The notes beneath the pieces were generated by a model that saw nothing but the letters and a program-made list of their open reading frames with translations, did not search any database and had not been told where the DNA came from. Made by a program: the position numbers and the translations under genes. From Doris montereyensis (lineage: Eukaryota; Mollusca; Gastropoda; Nudibranchia; Dorididae), in assembly GCA_037039925.1 (NCBI GenBank), contig JAXRKP010000054.1, positions 62,001 through 126,000 of the forward strand: a stretch of 64,000 nucleotides of DNA. Direction: 5' to 3'. This document shows, in pieces, positions 1 through 12,027 of this stretch (the first letter of the stretch is position 1; each line of letters opens with the position of its first letter).

Positions 1-3000
1 AATGCCTCTTTTATATCTTCTTCTCACTTTCTCCAAGGTCTGCCTTTTGGTCTTTTACCTTGAGTTTTAGCACTATATACTGATTTAGCTATTCTATTGT
101 CATTCATTCTGTTAACATGCCCAAACCATCTCAGTTGATTCATTTCTATCTTAGTTTTTATGATATCTGATTTGGTTTGATCTCTTATTGTTGTGTTTCT
201 GATTTTGTGTCTTTTAGTTTTCCCTAATACTCTTCTTAGATATTTCATTTCGGCTGCCTGCACTCTACTGTATTCCCTACTGTCTAAGGTCCAGGTTTCA
301 CTGCCATAGAGGAGAGTAGGACAATAAACTGTTTTGTATACTTGCATTTTGGTTTTTGTTGACAATTCTTGTTTACCTACAAATGCCTTTCCTAGGTGAT
401 TAAATATTGCACTTGCCTTTTGGATTCTCTGGCAGATTTCTTCTCTTAGTTTTCCTCTGAGTTAATCATTACTCCTAAGTAATTGTAGCTTTGAACTTGT
501 TCTAAATTCTCCCTGCCCAATTTAAGATTTTGTGTTTTAGTTTCCCTAGTTACTAGCATTGTTTCGGTTTTCTTTGCATTTACTCTAATTCCTCTTTTAT
601 TTAATTCATTATTCATTACGTTGATATTTGACTGGAGGTCCTTTTCTAATTTTCCAAACAGAACGAAATCATCGGCAAGTGAAAGAATTGATACATTTAC
701 TGGTTTGAGCTTCCACATACCTACATTCATTTTCTTCATGTTTGAGGATGCCTTTGCGACTAAATCCATAAATGTGATAAACAACAGAGGACTTAGGATA
801 CAACCCTGTCTTACTCCTATATCTACCTCAAATTCTGCAGATATGTTTCCAGCTATTCTCACTGCACATATTGGTTTATTGTAAAAACTTTTAATGGCTT
901 CTATTAAATTTTGCTCTACGTTGTGTTCTTTTAAGGAATGCCATAGTTCGTCCTCCTCACAGTGTCAAATACCTTTTCTAAGTCAATAAAACATAGGTGC
1001 AAGTCAATGTTTCTCTCAAGGAATTTTTCTATTATTTGTCTAATTGCAAATATGTGATCTTGTACACTTCTTCCTGGTCTAAATCCCCTCTGATGCTCTT
1101 CAATCTGATCCTCTACTATTTTCCTTAGTCTCATTTCCAGAATCCTGGCATACACTCTTCCTGGTACGCTAAGTAGTGATATCCCTCTATAGTTTGAGAA
1201 TTCCATGGTTGATCCTTTCTTGTGTATTGGTACTACAGTTCCCTTTTTCCAGTTGTCTGGCACCTGTTTGGACTTCCATGCTTGTTGACATATTGCATGT
1301 AGTACTTTGTCTGCCTCTCTCCCTTGGTTTTTAATTATTTCTGGATAAACTTGATCTGCTCCTGGGGCTTTTCCTAATTTCACTTTTCTTATAGCTGTTT
1401 GAAGTTCTTCCATTGAGATATCGACATCTTCAGCTGTCTCATCTCCATTACTTGTTACTCTTAATAATTGATCTGTACTCCTTGTTTCATATGTTCTGGA
1501 GGGATTATGTAATTGTTGAAAATATTTTCTCCACATTTCCATGATTTCGCTGTCTCTTTTCATTATTTCTCCTTTGGCGTATTGGGCATGTTTTGGTCTT
1601 TCTTATGCTTTTCATTGCTCCTCAGAACAGCTTTTGATTTCCTTGATAGCTTTCTTGAAGTCTTTGTCCAAACTCTTCCCACTGTTCCTGTTTTGCTTTC
1701 CTAACTTCCTCTTTGGCGATAGTTCTTTTACTCACGTAATCTATCCTATCCTCTGTTCTCTTTGTTTGCAAGTATTTCTTCCAGGCATCTTTCTTTTCTT
1801 TGATCTTAGTCTTGACATTCTCATTCCACCATGCTATCCTTTTCCCATCTCCTTTAATTTGTTTCCTACCATAGACCTCTTCAGTACAGCTGAGGAGTGT
1901 TTCTTTATATATTTGCCACTTTTCTTCTATTGTGCTTTCCTTCAGATCCATCTGCCTTTCACTGATAGATCTTTTTATCCTGGATTTGTACATCTGTTTT
2001 ACTATTGGTTTATTTAGTTCTTCTATTTTGAGTTTATTAGCTTTCTTCTCTTTCCTTTTCTGTTTGTTTTCTTCAATCAGTAATCTCATTTTGGCTATCA
2101 CTAGGTGATGATCACTAAATATTTCTACTCCTCTGCTTACTCTAGCATCCATTGCACTGTAAAAAAGGAGCTGCTAACTATTATGTAGTCTATCATTGAC
2201 TTGACTTTTCAAATCTGTCTTCATTTACTCTTGTATATTTGTGGATATCTTTATAAGGAAAAATGCGTTAGCTATTTTCATGTTATTCTTTAGGCAAAAA
2301 TCTATTAGTCTCTCTCCATTGGGAGAAGTTGTTGTCTCTCCTTCTTTACCTATTACTCCTCCTGAAGTTTCTACATCGTTGCCTACTCTAGCGTTTAAAT
2401 CTCCTAAAACCATTAATTCCTGTTTGGGTTTGATATTCTCTGCAGCTATTTGTAAATCATTTTCGAAGATATCTTATTCTTCTTTGGGGCATCTACGTTT
2501 GGTCCATAAGCTATTAATAATTTAATTTCTCTTCCTTTTGTTTTAATATTTACCTCTAATAGCCGTGGGCTTAGAAACTTCCAACTTTCTAGTAGCATTT
2601 CTTGCCTTTTATGCATTAGGAGGCCTACTCCTGCTCTAGCTCTATCTTTGACATCTACTCCTGAGAAGATTAATGTATGATTTGGTCCTACATTTTCTAT
2701 TCCTTGTCCTTTTTTCTTTGTTTCTGTAATAGCCAAAATGTCTACTTTGAATTTTTCCATTTCTTCAGCTAATTCTAACTCCTTTCTATTAATTGCCCTA
2801 ACATTCCATGTTCCAAAAATCACAGTCCGTGTTTTTTCCAGAGTCGTCTTCGAAAGTTCAAGCCGGGTACATCATTGTATATATTACTTTGAATCAGGTT
2901 GTTTTGGATAGGTAGGAGATTAACCCACTGTACCCTAGGTAGACGGTGGGGCAGCCACCTTGAGGCCCCTACCGGGCCTTGTTATTTTCTGTTAGGGTTT

Positions 3001-3241
3001 ACTCCCTTAGCCTTTAGTCATTCAAGACCAGCCTGCAAGGCAGCAGGTTGTTATTTTCTGTCAGGGTTAACTCCCTTAGCCTTTGGTCAGTCAAGACCGA
3101 CCTGCAAGGCAGCAGGTTGTTTTCTTTCAGTGTTAACTCCTTAGCCTTTGGTCAACCAAGACCTGCCTGCAAGGCAGCAGGAAACTCGTGGAGGGTGGGA
3201 TCATCTACTCCCCATACAAGTGCTTACATGTCCACTGCCCA
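1..3241 (-). mobile_element. RTE-like LINE copy 1, 3' end cut by window edge
   Basis: Non-LTR retrotransposon read on the minus strand. Endonuclease pieces lie at 2823-2446 (starts near GTWNVRAIN, then ITETKK) and 2413-2225 (GDLNAR); SDHHLVIA follows at the start of 2152-1622. Reverse transcriptase pieces lie at 1563-931 (NYRGISLLSVPGR, GFRPGRS, FIDLEKVFD) and 862-446 (GVRQGCILSPLL, LADDFVLFG). The C-terminal part, with LLYGSETWTL and RWFGHVNRM, is at 365-24. These motifs are typical of AP-endonuclease LINEs without RNase H; the ~3.2-kb size and AAAG-rich tail of its sisters suggest the RTE group (inference). Stops and frameshifts between the pieces make it inactive. By comparison with copy 2, about 136 bp of the 3' end lies beyond position 1. 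The 5' end at about 3241 matches the start of copy 2. Confidence 0.9.
2985..3180 (-). repeat. Tandem repeats in the 5' leader of RTE-like LINE copy 1
   Basis: Three units of about 64-69 bp, each containing a motif like CAAGACCNGCCTGCAAGGCA followed by GCAGG and a stretch like TTAACTCCCTTAGCCTTTGG. The same array, inverted, is at 5455-5665 in copy 2, so it belongs to the element's 5' untranslated leader. Repeated leaders in LINEs often carry promoter activity; that role is inferred here. Confidence 0.8.
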
Positions 3242-4761
3242 GACAAAGAGAAGACAAAAGATCGAAAATCAGATGTAACACTAACATGCAATATCATTTA
3301 TCTATACGTGTCATGTACCCGTTGGAGGCAAGGGCCAGTAACTAAGCAGATGATAAATCCCAACAGTGAGATGCCTGGCTTGAGCTTGACCACTATGCCA
3401 GATGCTTAGCAAACAAAGGAGATAAGAACCTTGTATCGTTCCCCTGGCATCACCATCCGTTGCTGCGCCAAACGCTTTGAAAATAAGTAGAGATAATAAA
3501 CTTGGATTGTCCCTCTTGTTCCCTTTGCGTCACCGTCCATGGCGGACAGACACTGATAACTTTCACGCTTTTTGACTCCCTACAGCTGACACTCCCAAGA
3601 GTGTGGAGCCTTACCGTTCTTTAGCAAACAAGAGAATCCGTAACTGGCATTTCAGTGACAAGTGGAGGCTGATCGATAGCAGCGGTAGTCTGTCATCACA
3701 GTGATGAGAATGAACAAACAGCAATCACCTTTGTGACAAATGGCTTTAAAAAAAACTATTTTACTCATGTTACATCATCTGAAGTTTTCATTTAGTCCAA
3801 AAGAAGTTGTTCTCTTCGACTTCAACTTTATCACCCCGTCCTACTCACACCCTTCTCCCACATTTTAACCATAGAGTATAAAAATAATATAAGAAGAAAG
3901 ACACAGATTTATTGGTTTCTGTTAATCATAAGTTACACGAGATGGCATAACTAAATGAATGAAATGAAAGTGCCAGATAGGGTTATGAGGGTCACAATAA
4001 TAACAGAACTAAATCAACAAAGTAGAGTGCACAGTTGAGTCTTAAGAATGCTTTCAAATTCAAATTTCCAATTCGATATGTCGAAACAAGAGTTGAGGTT
4101 ACTTCAGTCATTTGTACAGCTGAGAAAAGCCAATGCCCAGGATAATCGCATAGTAAGGCCAACAAAGCCAATGACTGACTTAAACTGGTTATTTTGCACA
4201 CAATTGGGTGATAGTGATAGTAATTAGAAAATGATAATAAACCAACATTTTTTATAAATCAAAGAAGTTGAGGTATTTCCATCGTTCAAATCTTTACATT
4301 TCTAAACTGTTAAAGAAATTTTAACGTAATATATTATCAGAGATAATATAACATTTTATCATATATATTTCTTTCAAAGGATAGAGCATTATATCATCAT
4401 TATTATACCAGAAATTCTTTGGAAACACAGATGATAAAATTTGATCTTGTCATTGATTTCTTCAAGCTCCTTCTTCTCTCTATCAGAAAATTCTTTTCCC
4501 ACTGAACGGGTTTGGTCCATCAGAAGAAAAACATCATTCTGGGAAATAATGACATTTATACATTATTACAAATAAATTCTCTTTCCCACATTGCTTTTAA
4601 TTAAGAAGAAACAGGCAGAGGTAAAGTTCATTAAAACTGTACTGAATACATTAAATAGCCGAATGTCATGTTCATTTATGGTGGTCATTTCAGTTTCTTT
4701 CAGCTGTAACTAGTTTTTTCTAAACCAAATGTACACACCATGAACATAGTAATGAAAAGCA
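3242..4761. other. Intergenic DNA, no gene seen
   Basis: Unique-looking AT-rich sequence between the 5' ends of two head-to-head LINEs. Only short chance ORFs are present. A loosely repeated phrase (TCCCT or CCCCTGGCATCACC followed by ATCCGTTGC or GTCCATGGC) occurs near 3440 and 3530. Confidence 0.5.
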
Positions 4762-5399
4762 ATGGGGACAAGCTCTGAAAAAAAAACCATAAACTTTATC
4801 ACCTCTTTCAAAATTTCAAAAAATATTACGTAAGAGCATAACATTTAAATACATGTACACGAAATATAAAAAAAAGGGCTGCATTATAAAAAAAAAAAAG
4901 ATGTTATCAGACATGCCAACTTTTTAATAATTTCAAAATAATATTATGTAAGAGGATTATATTTAAATACATGTACAAGAAATATAAAGAAAAGGGCCAC
5001 AATATAAAAAAAACCCAATGTTATCAGACATGCCAACTTTTTAATATCAAAATTCAAGAGAGAACTGCATTATCATAATCCTGTAGTACTACATTGTGTG
5101 AGTTATCTCCCTTTACGGGTGTGATCGATAAAGGGCGTGGATGTTAGTTGGACTTGTTTGTTTTGGGTTGTTTATCTTTATTGAATGTTATCCCCACTAA
5201 CATATACATTAATCTCAGATGAGAGAAGACAGCAAGATTAAAGATCAAATAAAAAAGGAAAAGGAAAGAAGAAGAACCTCCCGATATCCACCCACGTTGG
5301 ACTTGAGACTCGAATATAAAAAGAAAAGCTCAAATCAAAGTAGCTTCACTTCATTAGTTCAAGTCAAGCCCAAAACTTTCTACCAAACGTATGTGACTA

Positions 5400-8300
5400 C
5401 CGGGCAGTGGACAGGTAAGCACCTGTACGGGGAGTAGATGATCCTGCCCTCCACGAGTCTCCTGCTGCCTTCCAGGTCGGTCTTGGCTAACCAAAGGCTA
5501 AGGGAGTTAAACCTGAAAGAAAACAACCTGCTGCCTTGCAAGTCGGTCTTGACTGACCAAAGGCTAAGGGAGTTAACCCTGACAGAAAATAACAACCTGC
5601 TGCCTTGCAGGCTGGTCTTGAATGACCAAAGGCTAAGGGAGTTAACCCTGACAGAAAATAACAAGGCCTGGTAGGGGCCTCAAGGTGGCAGCCCCACCAT
5701 CTACCTAGCGTACAATGGGCTAATCCCCTGCTTATTCGAAACCTTAACTGATGCAGAGAAATAAATATAATATAACCGGATTGACCTTTCAACGACGAAA
5801 ATGGAAACGAACACGGACTGTGATTTTTGGAACATGGAACGATAGGGCAATAAATGGAAAAGAGTTAAAATTAGTTGAAGAAATGGAAAAATTCATAGTA
5901 GACATTTGGCTATTACAGAAACAAAGAAAAAGGACAAAGAATAGAAAATGTAGGACCAAATCATATTTTAATCTTCTCAGGAGTAGATGTCAAAGATAGA
6001 GCTAGAGCAGGAGTTGGCCTCCTAGTGCATAAAAAAGCATGAAAAGCTACTAGAAAGTTGGAAATTTATAAGCCCACGGTTATTAGAGGTAAATATTAAA
6101 ACAAAAGGAAGAGAAATTAAATTACTAATAGCTTATGGACCAAACGAAGATGCCACTGAAGAAGAAAAAGATTTCTTTGAAAACGACTTATAAATAGTTG
6201 CAGAGAATCTTAAACCCAAACAGGAACTAATGATTTAGGAGATTTAAACGCTAGAGTAGGCAACAATATAAAAACATTAGGAGGAGTAATAGGTAAAGAA
6301 GGAGAGACAACAACTTCTCCAAATGGAGAAAGACTAATAGATTTTTGCCTAAAGAATAACATGAAAATAACCAACACTGTTTTTCCTCATAAAGAAATCC
6401 ACCAATATACAAGAGTAAATGAAGACAGGTGTGCAAAGGCAATGATAGACTACATAATAGTTAGCAGCTCCCTTTTTTACAGTACATTGGATGCAAGAGT
6501 AAACAGATGAGCAGCAATATTTAGTGATCATCACCTAGTGATTGCCAAAAATGAGATTACTGATTGAAGAAAACAAACAGAAAAGGAAATATAGAGGAAC
6601 TAAATAAACCAATAGTAAAAGAGATATACCAATCTAGGATAAAAAGATTTATCAGTGAAAGGCAGATGGATCTGAATGATAGCACAATAAAAGAACAGTG
6701 GCAATTGTATAAAGAAACACTCCTCAGTTGTACTGAAGAGGTATGTGGTAGGAAACAAATTAAAGGAGATGGGAAAAGAACGGCATGGTGGAATGAGAAT
6801 GTCAAAACTAAGATCAAAGAAAAGAAGGATGACTGGAAGAAATACTTGCAAATAAAGAGAACAGAGGATAGGATAGATTATGTGAATAAAAGAATTATCG
6901 CCAAAGAGGAGGTGAGGAAAGCAAAACATGAACAATGGGAAGAGTTTGGGCAAAGACTTCAAGAAAGCTACCAAGGAAATCAAAAGGTGTTCTGGGGGGC
7001 AATGAAGAGCATGCCCAATATGACAAATTAAGAATGCCAAAGGAGAAATAATGAAAGAAGACAGCCAAATCATGGAAACGTGGAGAAAGTATTTTCAACA
7101 AATTACATGATCCCTCCAGAACATATGAAACAAGAAGTAGAGATCAATTATTAAGAGTAACAAGTAATGGAGATGAGACCGCTGTAGATGCTATAAGAAA
7201 AATGAAATTAAGAATAGCCCCAGGAGCAGATCAAGTTTATCCAGAAATGATTAAAAACCAAGGCAGAGAGGCAGACAAACTACTACATGCAATATGCCAA
7301 CAAGCATGGAAGTCCAAACAGGTGCCAGACGACTGGAATAAGGGAACGGTAGTACCAATACATAAGAAAGGATCAACTCTGGAATGCTCAAACTATAGAG
7401 GGATGTCACTACTTAGTGTACCAGGAAGAGTGTATGCCAGGATACTGGAAAATAGTAGAGGATCAGATTGAAGAGCATCAGAGTGGATTTAGACCTGTAA
7501 GAAGTGTACAAGACCACATATTTACAATTAGACAAATAATAGAAAAATTCTTTGAGAGAAACATTGACTTGCACCTGTGTTTTATAGATCTACAAAAGGC
7601 GTTTGACACTGTGAGGAAGGACGAACTATGGCATTCCTTAAAAAGAACACAATGTAGAGCAAAATTTAATAGAAGCCATTAAAAGTTTTTACAATAAACC
7701 AACATGTGCAGTGAGAGTAGCTGGAAACATATCTGCAGAATTTGAGGTAGATATAGGAGTAAGACAGGGTTGTATCCTAAGTCCTCTGTTGTTTATCACA
7801 TTTATGGATTCAGTTGCAAAGGCATCCTCAAACATGAAGAAAATGAATGTAGGTATGTGGAAGCTCAAACCAGTAAATGTATCAATTCTTTCATTTGCCG
7901 ATGATTTAGTTCAGTCGAATATCAACATTATGAACAATCAAAATCTTAAATTGGGCAGGGAGAATTTAGAACAAGTTCACAGCTACAATTACTTAGGAGT
8001 AATGATTGACTCAGAGGGAAAACTCAAGGCAAGTGCAATATATAACCATCTAGGAAAGGCATTTGTAGGTAAACAAGAATTGTCAACAAAAACCAAAATG
8101 GCAGTGTACAACAGTTTATTGTCCTACTCTACTCTATGTCAGTGAAACCTGGACCTTAGACAGTAGAGATTACAGTAGAGTACAGACAGCTGAAATGAAA
8201 TATCTAGGAAGAGTAGTAAGGAAAACTAAAAGAGACAAAATCAGAAACACAACAATAAGAGATTAAACCAAAGCAGATGGCATAAAAGCTAAGATAGAAA

Positions 8301-8563
8301 TAAATCAATTGAGATGGTTTGGGCATGTAAACAGAATGAATGACAATAGAATAGCTAAAGCTACAGCTAAAGCCCAAGGTAAAAGACCAAGATGGAGAAA
8401 GTGGGAAGAAGATATAAAAGAGGCATTGAAGAAGAGACATTTAACATTTTTGTAAGGAAACAGAAAATGCCAGTGCTGGGCATCCTGGAGAAAGATCATA
8501 TATCGGGCATCTAAACCCATACACCGAAAGGCAGAATGGAAACTGATAAAGAAAGAAAGAAAG
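5400..8563 (+). mobile_element. RTE-like LINE copy 2, full length but inactivated
   Basis: Complete insertion of 3164 bp flanked by a 10-bp target duplication, TATGTGACTA, at 5390-5399 and 8564-8573. The paralogous empty site is at about 10406-10420 in unit 2. Order: repeated leader (5455-5665), endonuclease pieces from about 5820, middle domain (6564-7031), reverse transcriptase (7202-7471, 7416-7682, 7711-8145) and a C-terminal domain to about 8450. Motifs include APGADQVYPEM, GFRPVRSVQDHIF, FIDLQKAFDTV, GVRQGCILSPLL and FADD. The 3' end is an AAAG-rich tail. Numerous frameshifts are present, and a short deletion follows FADDLV compared with copies 1 and 3. Confidence 0.92.
5455..5665 (+). 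repeat. Tandem repeats in the 5' leader of RTE-like LINE copy 2
   Basis: Three units of about 65-69 bp containing GACTGACCAAAGGCTAAGGG and ACAACCTGCTGCCTTGCA-like segments. They are the inverted equivalent of the array at 2985-3180 and mark the element's 5' untranslated region. Confidence 0.8.
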
Positions 8564-9227
8564 TATGTGACTAGCCCTAAAGTCATAACAAGTGGCGACC
8601 TTGAAAAAAAATCAATACTCACGCAATATTGTAGCCCACATGTAATATTAACACAATACTACAGGTGCCTGCATTCATCAGGATGCTGTATAATAATATT
8701 GTATTGTATTTGTAGAGCCTACGTGAGTGACTGTGTGTGAGAGAGAGAGAGAGAGGTAGAGAGAGGGAGAGAGATTGTGTCTTTCTTATAAGCACGGAGC
8801 AGAAGTGTCTGGCCTGTATGGGTTGTAACCAATTTACTTGAAAAAGGCAAAAACAATTGTAAAATAGTAAAATGAGGCATAATTTTAAAAAACAACAACA
8901 AAAAAGCGCACGGTTAAACTTGAAATCTTGAATCCGAAAGATCTGGAGATGCACTACTCCTACTACCAGTATCACTACTACTATTACTAGTACTACTAGT
9001 TTTACTCTCTCTCTTTTTCCATTTCCCCTCTGTCTCTCTCTCATTGAACGGCGATAAACGATACCATAGTGACTCGCTCGCTCTCTGTTAGGGACATCTG
9101 TCCTAATTAGACTTAGACCCTATGTATTCCCGGACGGCTGGTGCTTGTATGTGTGTAAAGTGAGACACAAAAACACGGAGGTGCTCCTCTGTGCCAAAAA
9201 TCCCGGAAAATCACCACCCGTGAAGGG

Positions 9228-11100
9228 ATGGGGACAAGCTCTGAAAAAAACCCTGTACTTTATCGCCCCCTTTAAAAGTTCAAAATAATATTATGTAAGA
9301 GCATTACATTTAAATACATGTACAAGAAATATAAAGAAAAGGGCTGCAATATAAAAAAAACTTGATGTTATCAGACATGCCAACTTTTTAATATCAAAAT
9401 TCAAGAGAGATCTGTATAATCATAATCCTGTAGTAGTACATTGAAGGACTGACAAGGTAGGGTTTTGGAGTTCGAGTCCTGAATGGTAACAACCTATAAT
9501 CTATGGGTTTTATTTTTCAAAAGTATTTCAAGCCATTATTTATATTCTTGCAGACTTTTCATCCTTCGATTCTATAAAACGTGAGTGAAAATTTCACAGG
9601 TGCCATGTGTATGTTGTGCAAGGTACAGATCCCATAACAGTTATTAAAAGGTGTGCCCCCTCCATCCCCCTGATAGGTTCTAGCCAAATAATTACTCAAA
9701 CACTCACAAAAACCCAAGAATAGACAAAAACCAGTGAGTCCTCTCTTATTTTCGTGTATATCTTCATTTCTTTACATTCAAATCCAACTCTTCTCACCAA
9801 ACATTCTTTATCCTCTTTTATCACAGTCAATAATGTCCATCACATTTTTCATGTTTTCTTATTACTCACTTTCTCCCATGGCTCTTTTATTATTCTGCAG
9901 TCATTTTACTTCCCTCCAGAAAATTTTACTATAACTACAATATTCCGTAATATTCTCTTCAAGTACGCCCCCCCCCCCCCTATGATCTCTCTATCTATCT
10001 CAACAATGGCTACCTATAATGCAATACTAGTAGATGCAGACCTGCCACTCTTAGAATGAAAAATCTAATACGAGCTAAAAAAGTGGTAATTTAAAAAAAA
10101 TGTCAACATGTGTGAGTTATCTGCCTTTACGGGTGTGATTGGTAAAGGGCGTGCATCTCATGCGGACTTGTTTGCTTGTTTTATTGAATTTGACCCCCTC
10201 TTACATGTGCATTAATCTCAGGTGAGAGAAAACAGCAAGATTAAAATTAAAGATCAAATACAAAAGGAAAAGGAAAGAAGAAGAACCTACCAGAGGCGCC
10301 GCTATCCACCCGCGTTGGAATTGAGTTTCAGATATTAAAAGAATAGCTCAAATCAAAGTAGCTTTATTTCATAAGTTCAAGTCAAACCCAAAACTTTCTA
10401 CCAAGTGCATGTCACTATCCCTAAAGTAATAACAAGCGGCGATCTTGAAAAACAATAAATCAATACTCATGTAGTAATGTAGCCCACACGTAGTAGTGTA
10501 TGTAGCCCACATATAATATTAACACAATACTAAAGGTGCCTGCATTGGTCAGGATGCTGTATAGTAATATTGTATTGTAGACTCTGTGTGAGCATGTGTC
10601 TATGTGTGTGTGTGTGAGAGAGAGAAAGAGATAACTTCTTTCTTATATGCACAGAACAGAAGTGCCCAGCCTGCATGGGCTTTAACCCACTTGAAAAAAG
10701 ACAAAACCAATCATAAAATAGTAAATAAAGCATAATTATAAAACACAACAATGAAAAAGCAGACAATTTAACTTGAAATCTTGAATCCTAAAGGTCTGTG
10801 GATGTACTACTCATACTATCGGTACCACTACTAATAGGCATACACTAGTACTACTATTATACTATTTTCACTCTCTCCTTCCTCTGTCTCTCTCTCACTG
10901 AATGACGATAAATGATACATGCAGTGACTCACTCACTCTCTCTCTCTGTGTTTGGGATATCTGTCCTAATTAGACTTAGACCTTATGTTTTACCGGACAG
11001 CTGGTGCTTGTGTGTGTATAAAATGAGATACAAAACACGGAGGTGCTCCCCTGTGCCAAAAACCCCCGAAATCCGGGAAAACCCAGAAAATCCCCATCCA
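9228..11100. repeat. Tandem repeat unit 2
   Basis: Repeats unit 1 from GATGGGGACAAGCTCTGAAA to AACACGGAGGTGCTCCCC. It lacks the LINE insertion and so preserves the empty site near 10406-10420. It has its own insertion at 9444-10104. Both units carry a GA/GT-rich microsatellite and the sequence CTGTCCTAATTAGACTTAGA. The unit starts with GATGGGGA and ends with TCCCCATCC, a short inverted match that may be chance. Confidence 0.75.
9444..10104. other. About 660-bp insertion within repeat unit 2
   Basis: Unit 1 reads ACATTG directly into TGTGAGTTATC, whereas unit 2 has about 660 bp between these two points. The insert begins near a GGAGTTCGAGTCC segment (about 9468-9480) that resembles a tRNA B box, so it may be SINE-related. 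It contains a C-tract near 9968. No ORF is convincing. The flanks ACATTG and ACATG could be a decayed target duplication. Confidence 0.5.
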
Positions 11101-11344
11101 TGATCAATGCATGCGGTGTACAAGGTAAAATTGAATGAAGAGAAAGAAAAACCCAAATGGACAGGGACACCATACCCTGAAGAAGAAACTCGATGCGACG
11201 ATCAGGTTAGCGAGGCAGCCGAAAATGCGATTCACCAGACGGGTGAGTAGGAAATTGTTCCACGATATTTAACGGCATTGGAGACAATTTTCTCAAATTT
11301 GAGGAGATATTTATTTTTTTAGGAGATTTGAGGAGATAATTTTT
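11101..11344. other. Intergenic spacer, no gene seen
   Basis: Short stretch between repeat unit 2 and the 3' end of a minus-strand LINE. It has a locally repeated TTTGAGGAGATA phrase near 11300-11345 that is probably the LINE's 3' tail. Confidence 0.4.
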
Positions 11345-12023
11345 TTGAGAAGACTAAGAGTAAGAGGCCTGTACTGCTGAGTTTTAGTTCTGTTGGCAGT
11401 CCATTCCACAGCCTTCAGTTCAGTTATCGTCGTGGTGCTTGGGCAGCACATAAGGCCGACAGTGGATCGACATTGAACACGGTCAGATGCCAATTTTGTC
11501 ATCTGTCCCCACGTCCATCCCTGGGTCTTCATTTCTTTTTCGATGCTTCTCCTCGAGGATTCTAGCGGGCGACCTCTCTTCCTTGTTCTCTGAGGGGTCC
11601 ATCTGAGGGCTATTTTAGGGATGACATCAGCATTCATCCTAAAGATGTGACCAGTCCACTTCCATCTTCTCTTCCTCACAATTTGGGATATTGACTCCAG
11701 TGATGTTCTTTCTTGACGGTTGTTGTTTGATATCATGTTTGGCCAAAATATTTTGAGGATCTTTCTGAGACATTTCTTTTGAAACGTGTCCAGCTTTCTG
11801 CAGATGTTATTTGTTGTTTTCCAAGATTCAGCACCATAAAGAAGGACAGCTAGAATATTAGATTTGTAGAATCTGAGTTTTGTTTTTTAATTGAAATTTT
11901 TCTTGAATTCCAAATATTATTCAGTGATCCAAATACTTTTCTTGCTTTTGTTAATCTTTCTTTGATCTCATCTTCAGAATTTCCATTTGAGTAATTTTAC
12001 TTCCGAGATATGTGAAAGCTTGT
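11345..12023 (-). mobile_element. 3' part of a second LINE family, split by element A
   Basis: On the minus strand it encodes a LINE C-terminal region: an LAVLLYGAESWK segment (reading down from about 11860) leads to RRWKWTGHIFRMN and IALRWTPQRTRKRGRP. These are typical of the region after the reverse transcriptase in RTE/CR1-type elements. The family differs from the six RTE-like copies here. It is interrupted at 12027 by element A and continues at 14072-14190. Stops and frameshifts are present. Confidence 0.75.
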
Positions 12024-12027
12024 ATAT

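Larger units (their letters stand above)
4762..9227. repeat. Tandem repeat unit 1, interrupted by LINE copy 2
   Basis: Starts AATGGGGACAAGCTCTGAAA and runs through AAATACATGTACA, GTGTGAGTTATCTCCCTTTA and CAAAACTTTCTACCAA. LINE copy 2 breaks it after 5399; it resumes at 8574 (GCCCTAAAGTCATAACAAG) and ends near AACACGGAGGTGCTCC. The same order of motifs recurs in unit 2 (9228-11100). The first part has its own internal duplication: the segment ending in CAGACATGCCAACTTTTTAA occurs near 4910 and again near 5030. No ORF is recognisable. It is either a tandem duplication of host DNA or of an unidentified repeat. Confidence 0.75.

Noticed and set aside
9228..11100. Terminal inverted repeat GATGGGGA / TCCCCATC of the tandem unit
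   Set aside because: Only 8-9 bp, absent from the end of unit 1 and without target duplication.
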